Assembly (NCBI GenBank): GCA_942486035.1
Contig: CALNXK010000080.1
Coordinates: forward strand, 1,550,001-1,614,000
Reading direction: 5' to 3'
DNA from: Porites lobata
Lineage: Eukaryota; Cnidaria; Anthozoa; Scleractinia; Poritidae
DNA: 64,000 nt
In this document: positions 58,133-64,000 of the stretch, piece after piece
Position numbering within the stretch: the first letter of the stretch is position 1
Layout of the letters: each line of letters starts with the position of its first letter
Program-made: the position numbers and the translations under genes
The notes under the pieces: generated by a model
The model's input: only the letters and a program-made list of their open reading frames with translations
What the model was told of the DNA's origin: nothing
Database searches by the model: none

Positions 58133-61100
58133 ATGTCGGTTTTCTTAAATTGTGCAGTTGCTTTGGTAAGTAATGTCGTATTTCTTTCAACCTAGGTAGT
58201 CCTTAATAATCAGTAGATACTCGATCCGTCACTAAAACACGATGGGGCCATACATATTGCTTGATCAGTAATGTTTAACATCGCTTTGGCTTGTCCAATA
58301 ATCCGTATATTCTGTTAAGGATCGGGAGGCACTTTCTGGAGGCATATAAACTGCCCATGTTGGGCAGAGTACACTACATAATAACTCCGAGTACATAAAA
58401 AAATTCAAAACCCACATTACCAGTGTGTGTTTTTCGAGACTAATAAACATGTATATATTGCAATATTTTTTTGGCAACTAAACCGAATTTAGTTCAAAAT
58501 TACAATACAGATACATCCACAATGCTCTCCTGTTCACAAAATATAACTGAACCTGAAATTTTATAGCTTTCGTGCGGTGCTGGAACACTAGACAACGACA
58601 TTGGACAAAATAAAGTTCCATGATCAATTTGTTGGCACGTTTGTTAACACAAATCCTAAACTTTAAACTCAGGGTTTTTCTGTCTCTATAAAGCAAAGTG
58701 CCTTAGCCTATTTCATTAACCAGTGGCCTAAACAATATCAATACTGGCGCAGTTGTGCGACAGTAAAATGCACATCAATGATGTGCTTTGACAGATTCTA
58801 TTTTGTTTAGAAATGATCCATTGTCTTAGTGCAACGCTCAAGGCTATAAGTAGCAAAGTATAACTACTTTTTTTCATAACAAAACAGTACGGAGCACGAA
58901 ATAGACCGTACTTCACGAATTTTCCCAGATTACTATATATCATCCAGCGCCGCCAAATCGTGTTTGAACAAAATGTCGTTAGGTACACACGTCAGTCTAA
59001 CAGATAATAAGTAATGGCCCACTGATAACTAAAACTAATTCATGGTCAGGATTGTAAACGCAAAGACCATTCCTTTATACTGCTATACTAATTACAATTT
59101 GATTATACTGAGTTCACGCATGAAGATACTGGAGGGATACAGTATAGTGTATGTCGCATACCCTTCTCACTATTTCTAGCCCAACTCGTGCATAGTGAGC
59201 CAACCACGTAATCTAAGCATGTTTTATCGTATCTCTGCTTAATATGTTACTCGTTTTATAAGACTTGGATCTACGTAAGTTCGGTATCGATTTTGTTCAT
59301 GTGGATAATTATTCAGTTTGAAATCAGGATGAATTCTTAAAAGCGCAATAAATAAGAAGGCTTGGTTCAGTTCATAAATGATTCGGTCAGACCTATTTGT
59401 GATCAATAACTGAAGCGCAAGTGAATGAAAAGACTTTGTACGCTACTGTACGAGTGAACAAGAATATCGAATGCTTTTTGAGGTTTTTCACGGCTAAACT
59501 TATTACTTAGAGGACCAAAAATGTTTCAAATGTGTTACTCACACTCTCTATACATTCGATAGCACACTGATTTGGTTAAAGAACTCAAATTAAAAATGAA
59601 TATATCTTATTACATGTTTAAACCTAATTCCTCTCTTTTCTTCAGCTGATCGTCAGGTCATACTAGGGGCGTTATTTCTCTTTTGAACTAGTGTAGCCTA
59701 TTGTTTTGCACATTATCACCGAATTCCGTATGATTCATTCTAGAAGAAGAATATACGACGTACAAGAACAGCCTACGTAGCCTACAATTAGCAGTAGTGA
59801 TTTTTAATTATGCAAACAAACGCTCATGTATAAAAAAGGGTCTTAAAGAGAATCAAGTAGTAATGAGTGTCAGTCTGTATGTCTTTTTGATTTCTTTACT
59901 AACAAAGCGAGTGTGCATTTTCACTAATATATTTAACTATTCAGTAACTTACGTATAGCTTTATGTCTTGCTTGCCAGCGTAGACTAAGGACAACCTTCC
60001 TCAAGGATAGGTTTTGCCTTTCAATTTCAGTAATCCATTGGACATCACAGTATGTAGTGATTTAAAACCTTTCAAGGCTTTAACATACGCTAAAGCGTCT
60101 CAGGTCAAACACGGAGGAGGTCACATCTCACAGAAACATTTTTCGGCTGCGTAGAAATTGTCCCATAGAACAACTTGTTGTAGTGGTACACCGAGTATAT
60201 TTCCATTTGTCGTTCAAGTAAATCTCGTATTTTCAGCATGTACAGGCACAGTATTTCTCGATGAATATTTACCACATAAATATTTTATGCCCACTTAATT
60301 TATCTCTTTTACACTGTTGACCATGACGTTGAGGATTCGTTTTGATAATGATGACCTGGACTCCTTTCTTCATCTTGAAAGTAGGACATATTTAATCTCA
60401 GAACCTTTCACTTAGTAATCACAGTCACACATACATCGACCACACTTGATGTTTCTCTACGCCAATGATATGTAAGCCGGGATGATTTTTAAATACTCCG
60501 CAATGTGTCTCAAATGTAAGGATAAAAACGGCCTCTAAACACTGTTGTCCAATGTTAATACGTGCTAATTATACGCTGCTATATTGCCTAATAATCACGT
60601 GCTCAGGTTACTCGCTTCCTAAGGGAATCAGATATGTAGCAGTCTGCCAACCTGGTTTCCTGCACGCAATAGACCAATCAATATACAGTGGAACCCGGCT
60701 ACAACGAACCCTGCTATAACGAAGACCCCGTTATAACGACAAAACATCTGAAAGCACGGCAGAATTACAGTTAAATATGTGGAAACGAACTCCGCTATAA
60801 CGAATAGATTTTGACGGTCCCAAAGCACAATTTACCCCGCTGTAACGAATATTTTGTCCGGTTGCTCGCAGCAGTCAGTAAAAACGACAGATTTGAGTAG
60901 AAATCACAGGTTGCCTTAACTGAAAGAGTTTTTGGATATGATGACTTGATTTTTTGATAGTTGTTATTTATCAAATTACCCCGCTATAAGGAATATTTTT
61001 GGTGTTAACCAGATAATTCGTTATCGCTATAACGAAGACCCCGCTATAACGAACAATTTTTTCGGTACAATGGCACTTCGTTTTAGCGGGGTTCCACTGT

Positions 61101-62408
61101 ATCAAAAAAATTCATACTTGGCTGCGAAGCTTAGGGCCTGTTTACATGGAAGTGGGGGACCCCAGACAAGTGAGGTAACATAAGACGGGTCACCCCACCT
61201 ATCATGTAAACATAATCAAATTAAAATGAGAGATTTATATGGACGGGCGGGTTACCCCACCAAAGCGGGTTACCTCACCAACCTGGGGTCCCCACCTCCA
61301 TGTAAAAAGACCTTTTAGAGAGAGTAAAAGAAGAAATCATCTTGACGCTAAGTAATGAATGATACATTTCTTTTGTTTTATTCCCTCAAGCCTTGGAGCC
61401 AAGTATGAATTTTAATATACTCGAAATTGGTCTATTGGAAAACCTAATTGTATTATAACACACAGTAGGCGAGGGGGAAGTCATTATCAGCCAAACGCAT
61501 TCAGAATCAGCCAACATGGTTGCATGAACCAAAACTGACAATAAAAGTACCAAGGCCTCTTAGAGAGTTACGTTTTTCCCTTAATCTGAATTTCAAAAGT
61601 CTTCGTTTTGACTCTATCGCAGTTTCAAATCATCTTTTTGTAGTTTGTCGCCATTTGTATTGTCGTATTTCGCTGTTTTACAAACGTGCACGAATTTATA
61701 CAATTCCAATTTCAGCACTGAAGCACAGGTACCAAACTCCGTGGTATGGCCAGTACCTTGCGCATGCACACAGCCATATCACTCGCACAGTAGTAGCCAT
61801 GGACAGCCCTAAAAGGGCTTCCGCAGTCTGCTTTATTTTGCGGCCGGTTGAAGTCATCTGCTAACCTTATATACTTTTTCTAGGTTGTGTTTTTGTCGAC
61901 GAGCACCTACTTTGCCGATTCAGCATCGTTCAATTCCACCATGCGGTTGAGAAGGTTAATGAAGACTGATCGCAATGGTGATCCTAACCCAACCGAACTG
62001 TCTACTTCAATCACTCCTGGTGTCACTAATTCAACTACGAACAGCTCAGGCGAACTGAGGTCATACAACAGTTCTAGCAGCTTACTGTTTAACCACCAAA
62101 ACGCCTCAACCAGATCGATCTGTAATGGAACGTCCCAGAACCGGATGGCCAGTTGTCAAGGTGGGTTCCTGTCTTGGAATCCAGATCATGGAGTAGAGAA
62201 AAGGAACCCTTGTGTGAAGAGAATTGTTAAGACATACTTAGGTAATCGAAATGAAGTAGTCACCGAATACGAGTGCCGAAGAGCTACTTTCTATTGTCCC
62301 CAGTCGTTAAGCGGAATGGGTCTTTGTCAAGCTGTGAAGGTGTTTCATTCCGCTCTTGGCAGGATTCTCACTGTTGGATGCAAATGTAAGCCACGAGCCG
62401 AGTTATAA
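58133..62408 (+). CDS. Gene G: secreted 6-Cys cystine-knot-like pro-protein
   Basis: Exon 1 is 58133-58165 (11 codons, MSVFLNCAVAL; donor TTG|GTAAGT). The phase-0 intron of 3.7 kb is 58166-61883, the longest in the family and enlarged by nested MITEs. Exon 2 is 61884-62408 (acceptor ACTTTTTCTAG). The precursor is 185 residues. The signal is completed by 'VVFLSTSTYFADS'. The prodomain is Asn/Ser/Thr-rich with seven or more sequons (NST, NSS, NAS, NGT), so it is probably heavily N-glycosylated. It carries two extra cysteines 11 residues apart. GGFLSWNPDHG precedes a basic VEKR at 115-118, only two residues before C1. The mature domain is C-x20-C-x6-C-x9-C-x17-C-x-C, ending TVGCKCKP. It is closest to F in the knot and to E in the FL-WNP segment. 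Transcribed divergently from F. Confidence 0.88.
60686..61099. mobile_element. pogo/Tigger-like MITE with TA target duplication
   Basis: Ends CAGTGGAACCCGGCTACAAC and the inverted GTTTTAGCGGGGTTCCACTG, flanked by TA on both sides (60684-60685, 61100-61101). Multiple internal 'CCCGCTATAACGAA' repeats are typical of pogo/Tigger (Tc1-mariner superfamily) non-autonomous copies. 414 bp, no transposase. Confidence 0.85.
61136..61310. mobile_element. Fold-back MITE, GGGCCTGTTTACATGG ends
   Basis: Left end 'gggcctgtttacatggaagt...gggaccccag' and right end 'ctggggtccccacctccatg...aaaaagacc' are inverted. Inner motifs 'gggttaccccaccaaagcggg' form further symmetry. It splits the older fold-back element. 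Confidence 0.8.
61735..61806. repeat. Short dispersed repeat (first copy at 46395-46475)
   Basis: Same blocks as 46395-46475, lying 80 bp before exon 2 of gene G. Confidence 0.5.
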
Positions 62409-64000
62409 AGACAACCCATAGAACTTTTGTGTTTAGTAAAATGCAAAATTTTTCTTTGATTTAAAATGCGATAGGTTTAGTAATTTGGGAATGTGACAGT
62501 GTTATGATCGGTCTGCAGTGAAGGGTTTTGCTTCTTTATCGTAAAAAAGGAAGATTTAATTTAGCAAACGACAACGCGGCGACAGAGACGACGGCGCGCG
62601 CATATCTAAAACCCGCTTGGTCAATGCCAGAGTGGCACGTTAAGCACAGGAAGTCAGGTTAAGTCCTTTGCGCGCGCTTTCGCGTTCTTACTTGACGTCG
62701 CGTTGTCTTCACTAAATTCGCTTTATGACACCATGATGCAATACTTAGAAGACTGAAGCATAAGTCACAAAAGGTACTGTGTACTAGTGTGCTGCAAAAC
62801 AAAACATGGACTTTCAACCTCGCTTTCTTTTCAGAAATGAGCCTTGGGAGGGAATGTGAAACATGGAGAGATTCCATTCAGCTTTAAAGTCTAATTTGCA
62901 TGAATCTTTGATATTAGAGTATTTTCTCCAGTTGGTAACTGTTACGAGCTACACCTTTTTTTTAGAAAAAAAAAAGATAACGTCTTTTATAATTTCTTAG
63001 CGTAATTTTGGTAATAAAATTGCAGTGATTGCCAGAAAATTAAAGGCGGTGCAAATGTCTTAATTTTCCTTGATTTTTTTTAATGCTTTAGTGTATTCTA
63101 GTGTATTTTTGCTATCACTTCAATGTAAATGAGTTTATTTTCCTTGATATGGTCTGTTCGCAAAAGAGAGGCCACCCCGGTAAAAAAAAAAACTGTATGC
63201 TTAAGTTTACAAATATATATGTCCGTAACTCCGTTTGACGGCTCATAATTGAAATACAATCGTTTTGTCTGATATTCCGTTTTTGACTGACTGCTTTCCG
63301 ACAGCGCGTTTAATAGAACCATGTGAGTTTCATCACGTTTCTGCTTTGCGAAGAAATTCAGGTTCCTCTCACTCCTTTTAAAGGCCAGACAAAAAGAAAA
63401 ACAGTCCTAAAAAATCCTAAGAAATAAATAATAAAAGCTTTGCCATAGAGGTATCATTTGAATGGTAACAATGTAGTATTTTGTCGCCAGATAAAAAATT
63501 TGGAGTACAAATATCCTCGACATTAATGTTGTTCTAGGGCTAAAAGGCTTTAAACCTGAGGCTAAACTGTCATCACCGTTCATGCCTGGGAGAAGCGTGT
63601 CATCTGTTAAGACCAAGGGTGTGCTTCCCCCCGTTTGTCCCACACAGTCAAATCCACAGTGTCTAACGTACCGGTATACCCTAAATGTGCCAAGTCTCCC
63701 CCGGGAAACTGGCGTAAGCATTACTGATTTTTGTTTTCCAAAAACTATATTTCAACCCAAGTTTTACTCCAGGTCATTCCTGGTCATTGAGAACTTAACA
63801 GAATACGTTTACGCCACCAGTGCAAGTTATTGCCGTGCAAATGGGGTCAATTTTCTTTTCTGTTTTTTACAGGACTATTCTCTTGTTTGGGATGTTTAAT
63901 AAGTAATCTGACAGATATTTCTTTTTGAGGTTATTGACATTGCGTGACTCATCGAATGCCGCAAAGCCGCAAACGAAAGGTATCGCTTACTTTAGCGAGC
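62409..64000. other. Gene G 3' region and right edge, no further gene
   Basis: An AATAAA at 63013-63018 could end gene G. An ACGACGGCGCGCGC-type GC patch lies at about 62568-62605. Overlapping ORFs on both strands at 63407-63899 have no recognisable domain and cancel each other as evidence. Confidence 0.35.

Larger units (their letters stand above)
60668..61445. mobile_element. Fold-back MITE split by two later insertions
   Basis: The left end 'caatagaccaatcaata' (60668-60684), the left arm 'aaattcatacttggctgcga' (61105-61135) and the right half 'atttcttttgttttattccc...aattggtctattgg' (61366-61436) are the successive parts of the element that is intact at 4815-4986. They are separated by the insertions at 60686-61099 and 61136-61310. 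The element lies within the gene G intron. Confidence 0.8.

Noticed and set aside
14298..62408. Coral SCRiP-type or classical anemone neurotoxin assignment for genes A-G
   Set aside because: The terminal C-x-C, the long C1-C2 gap and the furin-type prodomain do not fit the short cysteine patterns I associate with those peptides. A toxin role is not excluded but not supported by the pattern.
63407..63899. Overlapping 104-105 codon ORFs on opposite strands at the right edge
   Set aside because: Open on both strands with no domain, signal peptide or splice evidence; most likely chance or repeat-derived.

Overview
The window looks like nuclear DNA from a cnidarian, most likely an anthozoan (stony coral or sea anemone). 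It is AT-rich, has tiny intron-split genes, degraded L2/CR1-like LINE fragments, many short palindromic MITEs and long minisatellites, and no operons or dense bacterial coding. The host is inferred from style and cannot be proven from the sequence alone.

The core content is a dispersed cluster of seven small paralogous secreted-protein genes, labelled A-G here: A (14.3-15.8 kb, minus), B (23.4-25.2, minus), C (28.3-29.3, minus), D (37.2-38.2, plus), E (41.8-43.3, minus), F (50.8-52.5, minus) and G (58.1-62.4, plus). A simple ORF scan sees only their second exons. Reading the flanks shows that every gene has a first coding exon of 6-13 codons, a consensus GT donor, and a phase-0 intron that cuts the signal peptide in two. 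A TATA-like box lies 75-112 bp upstream of the start codon in six of the seven. The predicted precursors are 138-186 residues: signal peptide, variable prodomain, basic (often furin-like) cleavage site, and a C-terminal domain of about 60 residues ending in C-x-C.

The C-terminal domains fall into two types on one scaffold. E, F and G have six cysteines with identical spacing (C-x20-C-x6-C-x9-C-x17-C-x-C). A, B, C and D keep that frame and add a cysteine between C1 and C2 and another between C4 and C5, which suggests one extra disulfide. Order, spacing and the terminal GCxC resemble cystine-knot cytokines and growth factors (neurotrophin, Spaetzle, IL-17). I therefore read the locus as a ligand gene family. 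Defensive or venom peptides are the main alternative.

The rest is repeat-rich. A LINE endonuclease lies in two opposed pieces at the left edge. At 4.7-8.2 kb there is a minisatellite block, with candidate exons of an unidentified minus-strand gene at 5.8, 8.3 and 12.4 kb. LINE remnants sit at 32.3 and 53.9 kb. At least a dozen fold-back or TIR elements are present, two with perfect 9-bp target duplications, and 60.7-61.4 kb holds a nest of MITEs inserted within a MITE. A diverged duplication lies at 55.0-55.9 and 56.5-57.2 kb. One further possible secreted protein lies at 48.3-48.6 kb.
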